64,000 bases of DNA from contig NZ_CP074380.1 of assembly GCF_022695595.1 (NCBI RefSeq), positions 2,411,501 to 2,475,500 of the forward strand. Reading direction: 5' to 3'. Source of the DNA: Streptomyces sp. MST-110588. GTDB taxonomy: Bacteria > Actinomycetota > Actinomycetes > Streptomycetales > Streptomycetaceae. This document shows, piece after piece, positions 29,442 through 38,357 of this stretch. A program made the translations under genes and the position numbers. Numbering within the stretch: the first letter of the stretch is position 1; each line of letters begins with the position of its first letter. The notes under the pieces are model-generated. The model was not told the DNA's origin. It did no database searches and worked only from the letters and a program-made list of their open reading frames with translations.

Positions 29442-30974
29442 GTGTCGGGACGGTTTCCGCAGTCGGTCTGCACGGTCGCGCTCGTGGGCGCGCTGGGCCT
29501 GACCGCACTCCCCCCACCCGCCCTCGCGCAGCCCGCGCCCCGCCCGGCGGCGCCCGGTGGCCCCTCCGAGATCCCGCTGAGCCGGCTCCTGCAGCGCCTT
29601 CAGGAGCTGTACCGGCGGACGGAGGTGGCCACCGAGGCGTACAACGCGACCGAGGAGGCCCTGAAGAACCAGCGGAAGAGGACCGCCGACCTCGACCTGC
29701 GGCTGGCCAGGGCCCGCACCGAACTCGCCGGCGGGCGGGCCGCCGCCGGACAACTGGCCCTGGAGCAGTACCAGGGCACGGGCCCGGCCGCGCTCGGCCC
29801 GTACGTACGGTTCCTGCTCGCCGACAACCCGCAGGAGGTGCTCGACCGGGGCCACCTCCTCAAGGAGGCGGCCGGCGGCCAGGCGGCGACGGTCCGGCGG
29901 CTGACCGGCGTGGAGAAGCGGGCCGGCGAGCTGGCGAAGGCGGCGCGGGCCTCACTGGTCAAGCAGCAGGCCCTCACCGCGCTGCGGGCGAAACGGCGTG
30001 CCACGGTGGAGGGCGAGCTGAAAAAGGTGGAGCGGGCGCTCTCCTCGCTCTCCGCCGGCCAACTGGCCGCACTGGACCGGCTGGAGCAGCAGGGCGCGGA
30101 GGTGGCCCAGCGTGCGCTGGTCGCCACCGGGGAGCTGAGCGCGGACGCCCCGCCGTCGGCCGGTGGCGCGCGGGCCGTCGCGTACGGGCTCGCGCAGGTC
30201 GGCAAGCCGTACGCCTGGGGGGCGACCGGGCCGGACTCCTTCGACTGCTCGGGGCTGACCTCGCGCGCCTGGTCGTACGCGGGACGGCCCATCCCGCGCA
30301 CCAGCCAGGAACAGTGGAAGCGGCTGCCGCACGTGTCGCTGCGCCGGCTGCGCCCCGGTGATCTGGTGCTCTACTTCCGCGGCGCGTCCCATGTGGCGAT
30401 GTACGTCGGGGGCGGGAAGGTGGTGCAGGCGCCACGGCCCGGTACGCGGGTGAAGATCTCCCCGATCGCGGTGAATCCGCCGCTGGGCGCCGTACGGCCT
30501 GATCTGGGCGCCGGGTCCAAGCTGCCGTCCGTGCCGCCGGGGCTGCCGCGTCCGCCGGTGAAGCCCGCAAAACCCGTGAAGCCGTCGGCGCCCCTGAAGC
30601 CGGCGAAGCCGGGTAAACCCGTTAAACCGATCCAGCCGGTGAAGCCTTCTTCGCCACCTGCCGCGTCGGCCGCCACGGCCACATCGGCCGGGACGACCGG
30701 CACGAGCGGGACGACGGGGACGACGGACGCGGCGGGGACGGCAGGGACAGCGGGAACGGCCGGCACCGCCGGAACGGCCGGTACAGCTGATGCGTCCGGG
30801 ACGGGCGGCGGTACGGCACCCAACGGTACGGCCCCTGGTGGCACGCCTCCCGGCGGCACGACGGCGACCGGGACAGGCAACCCACCGCCCGGGCCTGCCC
30901 CCGCCCCCGTCCCCGGACCTGTCCCCGCGCCCGTCCCTGCTTCCGGCCCCGCTCCCGCTCCCGTGGTCACCTAA
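29442..30974 (+). CDS. Secreted NlpC/P60 peptidoglycan hydrolase with long low-complexity tail
   Basis: About 510 residues. Signal peptide near 1-30 (VALVGALGLTALPPPALAQ); coiled-coil region to about 230; NlpC/P60 domain with catalytic Cys in DSFDCSGLTSRAW and His in ASHVAMYVGGGKVVQAP. It should cut stem-peptide bonds outside the membrane. The last 160 residues are Lys-Pro repeats, then Thr-Ala-Gly repeats (AGTAGTAGTAGTA), then Pro-Ala-Pro repeats, probably wall-spanning and disordered. GTG at 29442 has GGAGG at spacing 7. It meets the styA-like gene tail to tail with a 4-base overlap. Confidence 0.92.
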   Translation: MSGRFPQSVCTVALVGALGLTALPPPALAQPAPRPAAPGGPSEIPLSRLLQRLQELYRRTEVATEAYNATEEALKNQRKRTADLDLRLARARTELAGGRAAAGQLALEQYQGTGPAALGPYVRFLLADNPQEVLDRGHLLKEAAGGQAATVRRLTGVEKRAGELAKAARASLVKQQALTALRAKRRATVEGELKKVERALSSLSAGQLAALDRLEQQGAEVAQRALVATGELSADAPPSAGGARAVAYGLAQVGKPYAWGATGPDSFDCSGLTSRAWSYAGRPIPRTSQEQWKRLPHVSLRRLRPGDLVLYFRGASHVAMYVGGGKVVQAPRPGTRVKISPIAVNPPLGAVRPDLGAGSKLPSVPPGLPRPPVKPAKPVKPSAPLKPAKPGKPVKPIQPVKPSSPPAASAATATSAGTTGTSGTTGTTDAAGTAGTAGTAGTAGTAGTADASGTGGGTAPNGTAPGGTPPGGTTATGTGNPPPGPAPAPVPGPVPAPVPASGPAPAPVVT

Positions 30975-32107
30975 CCCACGAGCGAGGCGAGGTAGGCGTC
31001 CGCCTTGTCCGGTGCGTAGAAGAAGTCCTCGAAGTCGGCGGGATCGTCGAAGCCGTTGGCGATCCGGTCGGCGACCGGCTGCGCGCGCCCCGCGGCGCCG
31101 ATGAGGTTCAGGACGTGTGGCGGCGGGGCCAGCATGGCGTTGGTCCACTTGGTGACGTGCCGGGCGGTCTCCCAGTAGCGGTCGAACGCCGACCGCATCC
31201 ACGCCTCGTCGAACGGCCGCTCGCCGTGCTCGACGATCGAGGCGAGGTAGGAGGCCGCGCACTTGGCCGCCGCATTCGCGCCCTGCCCGGTGACCGGGTC
31301 GTTGGTGACGACGGTGTCCGCGACGCCCAGGACCAGGCCGCCGGAGGGCAGCCGCCCGACGGGGTCGCGTACGACCGGGGTGAAGCGCCCGGCCAGCGCG
31401 CGCTGCGGGGCGTCGTACGGGGAACGGGCGGGGTCCCGGGCGATCAGGGAGGCCACCTCGCCCTTGCCGGCCGCCACCAGCGTCAGGTCGTAGCGGCTCG
31501 CGAAGAAGTCCAGGTCGGTCACGGACGCGCCGTGGATGACCAGCCGGCCGCCGCGCCGCGCGAAGGTCTCCGCCCAGCCGGCCAACTTCACCCGCTGGTC
31601 GACGGACTGGGCGTAGCGGTCGAGCCTGCCGAGCCAGTCGACGGCCCGCCCGGCGGCTCCCCCGGCGGTCCCTCCGGCGGTTCCTCCGGCCGCGTCCGGC
31701 GCGGCGACCGAGATGCCCAGCCCTTCGATGCGCGGGGCCTGGCTTTCCCAGAAGTTGAGTGCCAGGTCGCGCTCGTGCTGGAGCGCGGTGTGAAACATGA
31801 CTTGTGTGGACATGACCCGGCCGGAGCGGATCTCGTCGGCGGTGCGGTACGACATGAGGGTGATGTCGTAGCCCCGTGACTGGAGGCCGAGGGCTAGGGC
31901 GCTTCTGACGGATCTCCGCGGCCTCGCGACGCCCGGCACGCACCCTCGCCGCACGGCGCAAAGGGACAGGTGGCTCCGCCACATGACCCTTCACACCGCA
32001 CGCCGAGCGCACGCACCGAACACCGCTCCGTCTTCCACGGAGATCCATCAGAAACGCCCTAGCTGGAGACCGGACTGGCCGGCTCCGACGACGAGAATCC
32101 TCCGCAT
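30971..32107 (-). pseudogene. Styrene-monooxygenase (StyA)-like flavoprotein, disrupted
   Basis: Remains of a FAD-dependent StyA-type oxygenase. The start ATG at 32107 gives MRRILVVGAGQSGLQL (dinucleotide loop), then a 161-bp insertion brings an in-frame TGA at codon 20. The frame resumes at LALGLQSRGYDITLMSY. Later FTPVVRDPVGRLPSGGLVLG and NDPVTGQGANAAAKCA match the FAD-binding C-terminal part. Between SPYDAPQRALA and GRFTPVVRD about 90 residues of the family are missing, in frame. It lies 34 bases after the conservon GTPase gene, so it was probably the last gene of that operon. Both lesions predict no function. Confidence 0.85.
31898..32058. mobile_element. 161-bp MITE-like element inserted in the styA-like gene
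   Basis: Terminal inverted repeats of about 21 bp just inside a CTAG duplication (31894-31897 and 32059-32062). Counting the CTAG, 23 of 25 positions pair between 31894-31918 and 32038-32062. Inner ends begin GGCGCTTCTGACGGATC and GGCGTTTCTGATGGATC. Removing the element and one CTAG restores GQSGLQLALGLQ exactly. The size, lack of a gene and CTAG target fit a non-autonomous relative of IS5-type elements. No transposase source is in the window. Confidence 0.88.
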
Positions 32108-32141
32108 GGCGTCAGCTCTCTTCCCATCTCGTCCGGGACGG

Positions 32142-32756
32142 CTATCGAGGGGCGACGTCCAGGGCGTACGCGACCAGGGTGAGCAGCGCGTCGACGACCG
32201 AGGCCCGCTTCCGCGCGTCCATCACGACGACGGGTATGCGCGACGGTACGGTCAGCGCCTCCCGTACGTCCTGCGCGTCGTAGGCGTCGGTCCCCTCGAA
32301 GTGGTTGACCGCGACGATATACGGCAGCCCGCAGCTCTCGAAGTAGTCCAGGGCGTGGAAACAGTCCGCCAGCCGCCGGGTGTCGACCAGGACGACGGCG
32401 CCGATCGCACCGCGCACCAGGTCGTCCCACATGAACCAGAAGCGTTTCTGCCCCGGGGTGCCGAACAGGTACAGCACCAGGTCCTCGTCGAGCGTGATGC
32501 GCCCGAAGTCCATGGCGACCGTGGTCGTGGCCTTGCCGGGAATGGCGGACAGGTCGTCGATCCCCTCGCCGGCCCGTGTCATCACCGATTCGGTCCGCAG
32601 CGGGGTGATCTCCGAGACCGATCCGACGAAGGTCGTCTTGCCGACCCCGAAGCCGCCCGCCACCACGATTTTGGTGGAGGTGGGGGCGTAGGACGGCGCC
32701 GCGGGCGCGAGGTCGCGGTCCTCGCCGTCTAAAGGAGGCCGGACGGCGGCGTTCAC
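32142..32756 (-). CDS. Conservon GTP-binding protein (CvnD type)
   Basis: A 204-residue small GTPase of the MglA/Ras-like type found in Streptomyces conservons. Walker A is GGFGVGKTTFVGS near 35-45. Later come AMDFGRI, LYLFGTPGQKRFWFMW (DxxGQ-like, with Thr-Pro-Gly-Gln) and AVNHFEG in place of NKxD, all usual for CvnD. ATG start overlaps the roadblock gene stop. In conservons, kinase, roadblock and GTPase are thought to form a membrane signalling complex. Confidence 0.92.
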   Translation of the reverse strand: MNAAVRPPLDGEDRDLAPAAPSYAPTSTKIVVAGGFGVGKTTFVGSVSEITPLRTESVMTRAGEGIDDLSAIPGKATTTVAMDFGRITLDEDLVLYLFGTPGQKRFWFMWDDLVRGAIGAVVLVDTRRLADCFHALDYFESCGLPYIVAVNHFEGTDAYDAQDVREALTVPSRIPVVVMDARKRASVVDALLTLVAYALDVAPR

Positions 32757-33247
32757 CGGGCGCTCTCCATCGACGCGCGCAGTTCGCTGCGGAGTTCGGG
32801 GGTCAGGACATGGCCGGCCCGGCCGACGAACAGCGCCATGTGGTACGCCACGACGCTCATGTCGCAGTCCGGTGCGGCGTGCACACCGAGCAGCGAGCCG
32901 TCGCTGATCGACATGACGAAGAGACTGCCCTCCTCCATCGCCACCATCGTCTGCTTGACCGTGCCGCCGTCCATGAGCTGCGCGGCGCCCGTGGTGAGGC
33001 TGCCCAGGCCGGAGACGATCGTGGCCAGGTCCGCGACGGACCCCCTGGGGCTGGGCCGTCCCGTGGGCGCCGGGGCGTGCTCGGCCCGCTGCGGGTCCGA
33101 GGACAGCAACAGCAGCCCGTCGGAGGAGACGACGGCGACCGAGCGGATCCCGGGCACCTCCTCGATCAGGTTCGTCAGCAGCCAGTGCAGATTCTGTGCC
33201 TCACTGCTCAGTCCGTAAGCAGCGGCAGTGGGTGCTTGGGCCTTCAA
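32753..33247 (-). CDS. Roadblock/LC7-domain protein (CvnB type)
   Basis: A 164-residue protein with the roadblock fold: NLHWLLTNLIEEVPGIRSVAVVSSDGLLL, then GSLTTGAAQLM and GSLFVMSISDGSLLGV. These proteins regulate MglA-type GTPases. Four-base overlaps at both ends tie it to the kinase upstream and the GTPase downstream. Confidence 0.93.
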   Translation of the reverse strand: MKAQAPTAAAYGLSSEAQNLHWLLTNLIEEVPGIRSVAVVSSDGLLLLSSDPQRAEHAPAPTGRPSPRGSVADLATIVSGLGSLTTGAAQLMDGGTVKQTMVAMEEGSLFVMSISDGSLLGVHAAPDCDMSVVAYHMALFVGRAGHVLTPELRSELRASMESAR

Positions 33248-36183
33248 TCGCGTGCCTCCTCGACAACGTGGCTCATCCCCGGCGCCCCCGCTCCGTCGGT
33301 GTCCTTGATGTCCTTGATGCCCTTGATGTCCTTGCGCGGGCCGGTCCGTCCCGCCGTACGTTCCGCGATGCCGGTCTCGGCCGTACGTTCTGCGATCTCG
33401 GTTTCGGCCGTACGTTCCGCGATCTCGGCCTCGACATCGCGCCGGCCCGCCCGCGCCCCCTGCTGGAAGCCGCCGAGCCGGCGCCGCAGCGCCTCGGCGT
33501 TCACCCCGCCGCTCCTGCGCGCCGGGGCGGGCGCCTTGCGCTTCACGGGCTGGGGCGTGCGCTTGGGCAGCCCGGCACCCGTCATCCGCATGCGCAGCGG
33601 CGGCCGTCCGGAGGCGTCGGCTTCCTGGCCTGCCTGGGGCGTCGATGCCGACGGGGCTGCCGGGGCCGGGCGCGGCACGGTCCGGGGGATGCGCTTGGGG
33701 AGCGCGGCCGGCGGCCGGGAGGTCGTCACGGCGGGCCCGGGGGCCTCGGGCAGCGCGGGATCGACCAGGTAGGGGCCGGCAGCCGGCACGGCACGCCGGT
33801 CGGTGTCGGCGTCAGCGTCGGTATTGCCGTCGGCGTCGACGTCGGTGTTGCCGTCGGCGTCCGCGCCCGTATCGGCGTCGGCACCGCCCTCGCGATCGTC
33901 CGCGCCTTCCGCGAGCTCTTCCGCAGCCGTGGCGGGCTCGTCGGCCTCGGCGGACTCGGCGGATTCCGCGTCGGTCGCCGAAGCCGCCCCCGAGTCGTCC
34001 GTCTCCGAGTCGTCCGCCCCGGCAGCCGGGCCGGACAGAAGAGAACCGGGCAGCACGACGACGGCGGTGACCCCGCCCTGCCGGTCGTTGCGCAGCCGTA
34101 CCCGTACGCCGTGCCGGGCCGCGAGCCGCAGCACGACGTACAGCCCCACCCCCAGGGCGTCTTCGGGCGTGTCGTCGGCCGCTGCGGAGGAGGGACCGCC
34201 TGCGAGGCGGTCGTTGAGCTCCGCCAGCCGCTCGTCGGTCATGCCTATGCCCTCGTCCCGGACCGAGAGCATGAACTCGCCGCTCTCCAGCGGCCGGCCG
34301 GAGAGCTCGACGAACGCGTCCGGCGGCGAGAAGGCCGTGGCGTTCTCCAGCAGTTCGGCGAGCAGATGGCCGAGGTCCTCCGCGGCGTACCCGGCGACCC
34401 GGGCGTGCGGCGACAGCGGCTGGATGCGTATCCGGTCGTGCCGCTCGGTCCCGCCGACGGCGGCGCGCAGCACGTCCGCCAGCGGTACGGGGGCGGTGTG
34501 CCCGGTGGCGTGCTCGGCGCCCGCCAGGACGAGCAGGCTCTCGCTGTTGCGGCGTATCCGGGCCGCGAAGTGGTCGAGTTCGAAGAGGGCGCGCAGCCGC
34601 TCGGGATCCTGCTCGTCCCGCTCCCGCTCCCGCTCTTCAAGGGTCCCGATGACGGTGAGCTGCCGCTCGATCAGGCCGAGCGTGCGCAGCGAGAGGTCGG
34701 CGAAGCGGCCGTGCGCCTGGTCCCGTACCGCCGACAGCCGCTCGGCCAGCTCCTCGGTCTCCCGCCGCAGCGCCGCCCGCTCGCCCTGGAGCGTCTCGCG
34801 CTCGGCGGTCAGCCGCTGCCGCCCGCTGATCAGTTGGGCGCGCTCGGCCTCCAGTTCGGCGCGGCTGCGGGCCAGTTCGCGGACCTTGGCGTGCAGCGCG
34901 TTGACGGAGCGTACGGTCTCGGCGTACTCGTCGTCGCGGCCCTTGAAGGCGATCGGCTCCTCGTGGGCGGGGTCGGCGGCCACCCGCCGGGCGCCCAGCC
35001 GCAGCGCGGCGAGCGGGCGGGTCATCGAGCGCGCGGCCCAGACGCTGGTCGCCACGGCGACCAGCAGACACAGGCCGACCAGCCCGATGCGCAGTTCCAG
35101 TTCGGTGACGTCGGCGTCGCGCAGCTCTCCCAGGCGGTGGACGTCGGCGGTGGCCATGGCCGACTCGACGCCGCGCATCAGGCCGAGGCGGGCGGTGAGG
35201 GCGCCGCGGATGCGGTCCTTGTTCAGGCTCAGGTCGGCGGTGTCCAGGCGCGGCTGGTCGGTGAGGCGGGCCAGGTAGCGCTCGGCGGTGGCCACGTCCG
35301 TGCCGTTGACGGTGCGGTCGTAGCCGTCCCGGGCCTTCTTGCCCGCCGACTGGGCGAAGTCGGCGAGCAGGCCCTGTTCGCGGACGCGGGCCTGCTGGGC
35401 GGCGGCGGTCAGCCGGGGCTGTGTGCCCCCCGCCGACAGGGCGGCCAGCAGGAGGCCACGGGTGGCGGACGCCTGCTCGGTGGAGCGCCCGAGGGCGGGC
35501 AGCGCGCGGGTGTCGGCGTCGGCGCCGTCCGCGCGGGCGGGCAGGCCGCGCGCGAGGGCGTCACCGACGGCGTTCAGCGCCTGGATGGCCTCGGTGTACG
35601 CCTCGAAGACGTCGGCGGCGCTCCCCGGGCTGGTCAGGGCCTTGTGCCGGATCTGGGGCAGGGTGGCCAGGAGCTTGCGCGCGGCGGCGTACACGGGGGT
35701 CTGACCGGAGGCGTCGCGGGCCTCGGCGCGCAGCTCGGCGAGCTGCCGGTCGACGCGGGCGCGCTGGGACTCCAGGATCCCCACGGTGGTGCGGGACCGG
35801 CGCCCGGTGGCGGCGTATTCGGTCAGGGTGTCGCGCTCGTCGGCCAGGGAGTGGGCGAGCGGGACGGCGCGGGCGTTCAGTTCGGCGAGGTCGACGAGCT
35901 GCTGGGAGTCGCGGAGATGGTCGCTGCCGGCCAGGAGGGCGGGCGTGCCGGCGCCGAGGACGGCCAGGCCGACGACGGCCACGGCCGCCACCAGCCGGCC
36001 GCGTACGCGCGCGGAGCGGCCCTTGCGTACGGGACCGGTCGCCGGTGTGGCGCCGGCCGCCGATGCGGCATCGGGCCCCGTACGCGCGCCCGTCACCGCG
36101 CCCGCACCCGACGCCGGACCGGCCGGTGACCCCGGCTCCACCGCGCCGCCCCGAAGCCGCTTCTTCCGCACCGCTGCTCGCAT
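33244..36183 (-). CDS. Conservon sensor histidine-kinase-like protein (CvnA type)
   Basis: A 979-residue membrane protein. A basic, Ala/Gly-rich tail precedes the first membrane segment (about 55-80, VAAVAVVGLAVLGAGTPALLAG). A nitrate-sensor-like helical extracellular part follows, then a second segment (LRIGLVGLCLLVAVATSVWAA), HAMP and a long coiled coil. The ATPase core has LLAELLENATAFSPPD (N box), VRDEGIGM and GVGLYVVLRLAARHGV. The C-terminal 300 residues are acidic and repetitive, with (DADGNTDVDA) and three 27-bp repeats at 33353-33433 encoding AERTAETEI. ATG at 36183 has AGGA; the frame extends to 36420 without support. Confidence 0.9.
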   Translation of the reverse strand: MRAAVRKKRLRGGAVEPGSPAGPASGAGAVTGARTGPDAASAAGATPATGPVRKGRSARVRGRLVAAVAVVGLAVLGAGTPALLAGSDHLRDSQQLVDLAELNARAVPLAHSLADERDTLTEYAATGRRSRTTVGILESQRARVDRQLAELRAEARDASGQTPVYAAARKLLATLPQIRHKALTSPGSAADVFEAYTEAIQALNAVGDALARGLPARADGADADTRALPALGRSTEQASATRGLLLAALSAGGTQPRLTAAAQQARVREQGLLADFAQSAGKKARDGYDRTVNGTDVATAERYLARLTDQPRLDTADLSLNKDRIRGALTARLGLMRGVESAMATADVHRLGELRDADVTELELRIGLVGLCLLVAVATSVWAARSMTRPLAALRLGARRVAADPAHEEPIAFKGRDDEYAETVRSVNALHAKVRELARSRAELEAERAQLISGRQRLTAERETLQGERAALRRETEELAERLSAVRDQAHGRFADLSLRTLGLIERQLTVIGTLEERERERDEQDPERLRALFELDHFAARIRRNSESLLVLAGAEHATGHTAPVPLADVLRAAVGGTERHDRIRIQPLSPHARVAGYAAEDLGHLLAELLENATAFSPPDAFVELSGRPLESGEFMLSVRDEGIGMTDERLAELNDRLAGGPSSAAADDTPEDALGVGLYVVLRLAARHGVRVRLRNDRQGGVTAVVVLPGSLLSGPAAGADDSETDDSGAASATDAESAESAEADEPATAAEELAEGADDREGGADADTGADADGNTDVDADGNTDADADTDRRAVPAAGPYLVDPALPEAPGPAVTTSRPPAALPKRIPRTVPRPAPAAPSASTPQAGQEADASGRPPLRMRMTGAGLPKRTPQPVKRKAPAPARRSGGVNAEALRRRLGGFQQGARAGRRDVEAEIAERTAETEIAERTAETGIAERTAGRTGPRKDIKGIKDIKDTDGAGAPGMSHVVEEARD

Positions 36184-36676
36184 TCCTGTCTCGCCTGCCC
36201 ACGCCGATGCCATGGGGCCCGGCGGCCCCGGCCCGCTCGCCGCTCGCGGTGCGGATCGGTGCGAAGACCGAAGCGACTCACACGTCTCACATCGTCCGCG
36301 AGGGAAACAGCACAGCCCGGCTCTGCGCGTCGCGACGAGTGTCCTGACCCCACCCCATGATCCGGGCAACGACCATTTCACCGGCGCCGCGCAGTGGCCC
36401 GGCAACGCATGCCTGGCCACTCGAATGAGTGAACAACAATCAGAAGTTGACCATCAACTTACGTCTGCGTCCGCCGCCGGACGCAACCGCACGCAACCCC
36501 CGCGCGGGTTTGGAGAACCGTGCCGCTCCTGGAAGGATGCGCGCCCGCACCTTCGCGGCCCGGCTCCGCACCGCCCCGTCCCCGAGCCGCGACCGCCGGT
36601 ACGGAGCCGGGCCCCGGACAGCCGGAGCGGTCGGCGCGGCGCGGGGAAACCGTCGCCCTCCGGCAGACTTGCCCGC

Positions 36677-37522
36677 ATGCGTATCGAACTGTCCTCCGAG
36701 CCAGGAGATCCCCAACGCCCGAACGAGGACTACGCGTCCGTCGCCCTTCCGGCCTCCGGCCAGGGCGGAGTCCTGGTGCTCCTGGACGGGGTGACGCCGC
36801 CGCCGGGCGACGACGGATGCGTGCACGGCGTGCCCTGGTTCACCGCCCGGCTCGGCGGCGCGATGCTCGAACTGTCCGCTTCGCTCCTGGACATGACGCT
36901 CCCCGAGGTGCTCTCCGCCGCCATCACCCGCACCGCCGAAGCCCATCGGTCAACCTGTGACCTTTCTCACGCCCGTACGCCACAGGCAACCGTGGTGGCC
37001 GCCCGCTGGTCCCAGGAGACCGTCGAGCACCTGGTCCTGTCCGATTCGGCCCTGCTCGTCGGATGTCCGGACGGCTCGGTCCGCCCGGTCCTGGACACCC
37101 GCCTGGACGAGCTGCCACCCGAGGTCCGCGCACTGCGCGCCACCGTACGGGCGCTGCCGCACGGCTCCCCCGAACGGGCCGGGGCAGCCGCGGAGTACGG
37201 GCGGGCCGTCGAGGCGCTGCGCAACGCCGAGGGCGGCTTCCACACCGCCGCGGCCGATCCGTCGGTGGCCGCCCGCGCGGTCACCGGCACCATGCCGCGC
37301 GCGGAGGTGACGTCCCTGGCCGCGCTCACCGACGGGGCGACGCGCTGGGTCGAGGTCTTCCGCGAGGGCTCCTGGGCAGACTGCCTGACCCTGCTGGCCA
37401 AGCAGGGGCCGCGCGCCCTGGTGGAACAGGTCCGTACGGCGGAGGCCGCCGACCCCGAGGGGCGGGCCTTCCCGCGCGGCAAGTCGCAGGACGACGCCAC
37501 GGCGGTCTTCGTGTCCCTGTGA
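36677..37522 (+). CDS. PP2C-like phosphatase family protein
   Basis: A 281-residue protein starting MRIELSSEPGDPQRPNEDYA at 36677. PP2C-type landmarks are RPNEDYASV, VLVLLDGVTPP (metal Asp-Gly), LVLSDSALLVG, SLAALTDGATRW and SQDDATAVFVSL. Some metal positions are altered (LLDGVT for ADGMG), so catalysis is likely but not certain. It reads away from the conservon across a 490-base gap and is convergent with the MarR gene. It may reverse Ser/Thr phosphorylation. Confidence 0.82.
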   Translation: MRIELSSEPGDPQRPNEDYASVALPASGQGGVLVLLDGVTPPPGDDGCVHGVPWFTARLGGAMLELSASLLDMTLPEVLSAAITRTAEAHRSTCDLSHARTPQATVVAARWSQETVEHLVLSDSALLVGCPDGSVRPVLDTRLDELPPEVRALRATVRALPHGSPERAGAAAEYGRAVEALRNAEGGFHTAAADPSVAARAVTGTMPRAEVTSLAALTDGATRWVEVFREGSWADCLTLLAKQGPRALVEQVRTAEAADPEGRAFPRGKSQDDATAVFVSL

Positions 37523-37606
37523 CAGGGGCGAGGGCCCTTTGGCGGGGGGGCGATGCCCTATGAAGGGGCGGGGGTCTCATCCCGCGCCCTCCCGATCCCA
37601 TAGCGG

Positions 37607-38143
37607 CTACACCTCCTCGGGCGGCTGCTCCCCGTTCAAGCGGTGCAGCAGCCGCGCCAGTTCCGCGACCTCCTTGCGGTCCCAGGCGGCGAGGCGGCGC
37701 GCGTACTGGGCGCGCCGGCCGTCGCGTACGCGGGTGAAGCGGGCGCGGCCCTCGTCGGTGAGGCGGACCAGGACGGCCCGGCCGTCGGCGGGGTCCGGCT
37801 CGCGGGCGACCAGACCGAGGTCCTCCAGGGCGCGCAACTGACGGCTCATGGTGGCCTTGCCGACGCCGAAGTAGCCGGCGAGGTCCGTGGCCCGCTGCTG
37901 CCCGGCGTCGGCCAGCCGCATCAGCAGGCCGTACGCCGCCGACTCCAGGTCCGGGTGGACCGCGCGCGCCAGCTCACCGGACGAGGCGCGGGCGCGGCGC
38001 AGGAAGACCGCCAACTCGCGTTCCAGCGCCAGGAATTCGTGGTCCACACCACTGTGCTCGCCTGCCGCCGGCCTGCCGTCGGCTCCGGTGTTGTGCACGT
38101 CAGCGCCCTCTCCCGCTTTCGGAATACTGAAAATTTCTTTCAT
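37607..38143 (-). CDS. MarR-family transcriptional regulator
   Basis: A 178-residue winged-helix protein. DNA-binding part near 75-140: ESAAYGLLMRLADAG, QRATDLAGYFGVGKATMSRQ, RALEDLGLVAREPDPADGRA, LVRLTDEGRARF. The first 35 residues are not conserved and the true start may be internal. It is divergent from the GH25 gene across 214 bases, so it may control itself or that gene. Confidence 0.9.
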   Translation of the reverse strand: MKEIFSIPKAGEGADVHNTGADGRPAAGEHSGVDHEFLALERELAVFLRRARASSGELARAVHPDLESAAYGLLMRLADAGQQRATDLAGYFGVGKATMSRQLRALEDLGLVAREPDPADGRAVLVRLTDEGRARFTRVRDGRRAQYARRLAAWDRKEVAELARLLHRLNGEQPPEEV

Positions 38144-38357
38144 CGGTGGCCGAAGCCGCAGTTGGGCCAGTATTTCGCAGGATTAGACCAACGGCAGCCC
38201 CGTACCCGTCTTTGCCGGGCCGTTCCACACCCGTACCGTCATTTCTGGCATGGCCACACCAAACCCCCCGCATCCGCGCGGTCGCCACCGCGCGCCCTCC
38301 CGGCCCGCTGCCGCTCACCCCCTCTCAGGTCGTACACCGAGATCTCCGGAGGCATGA

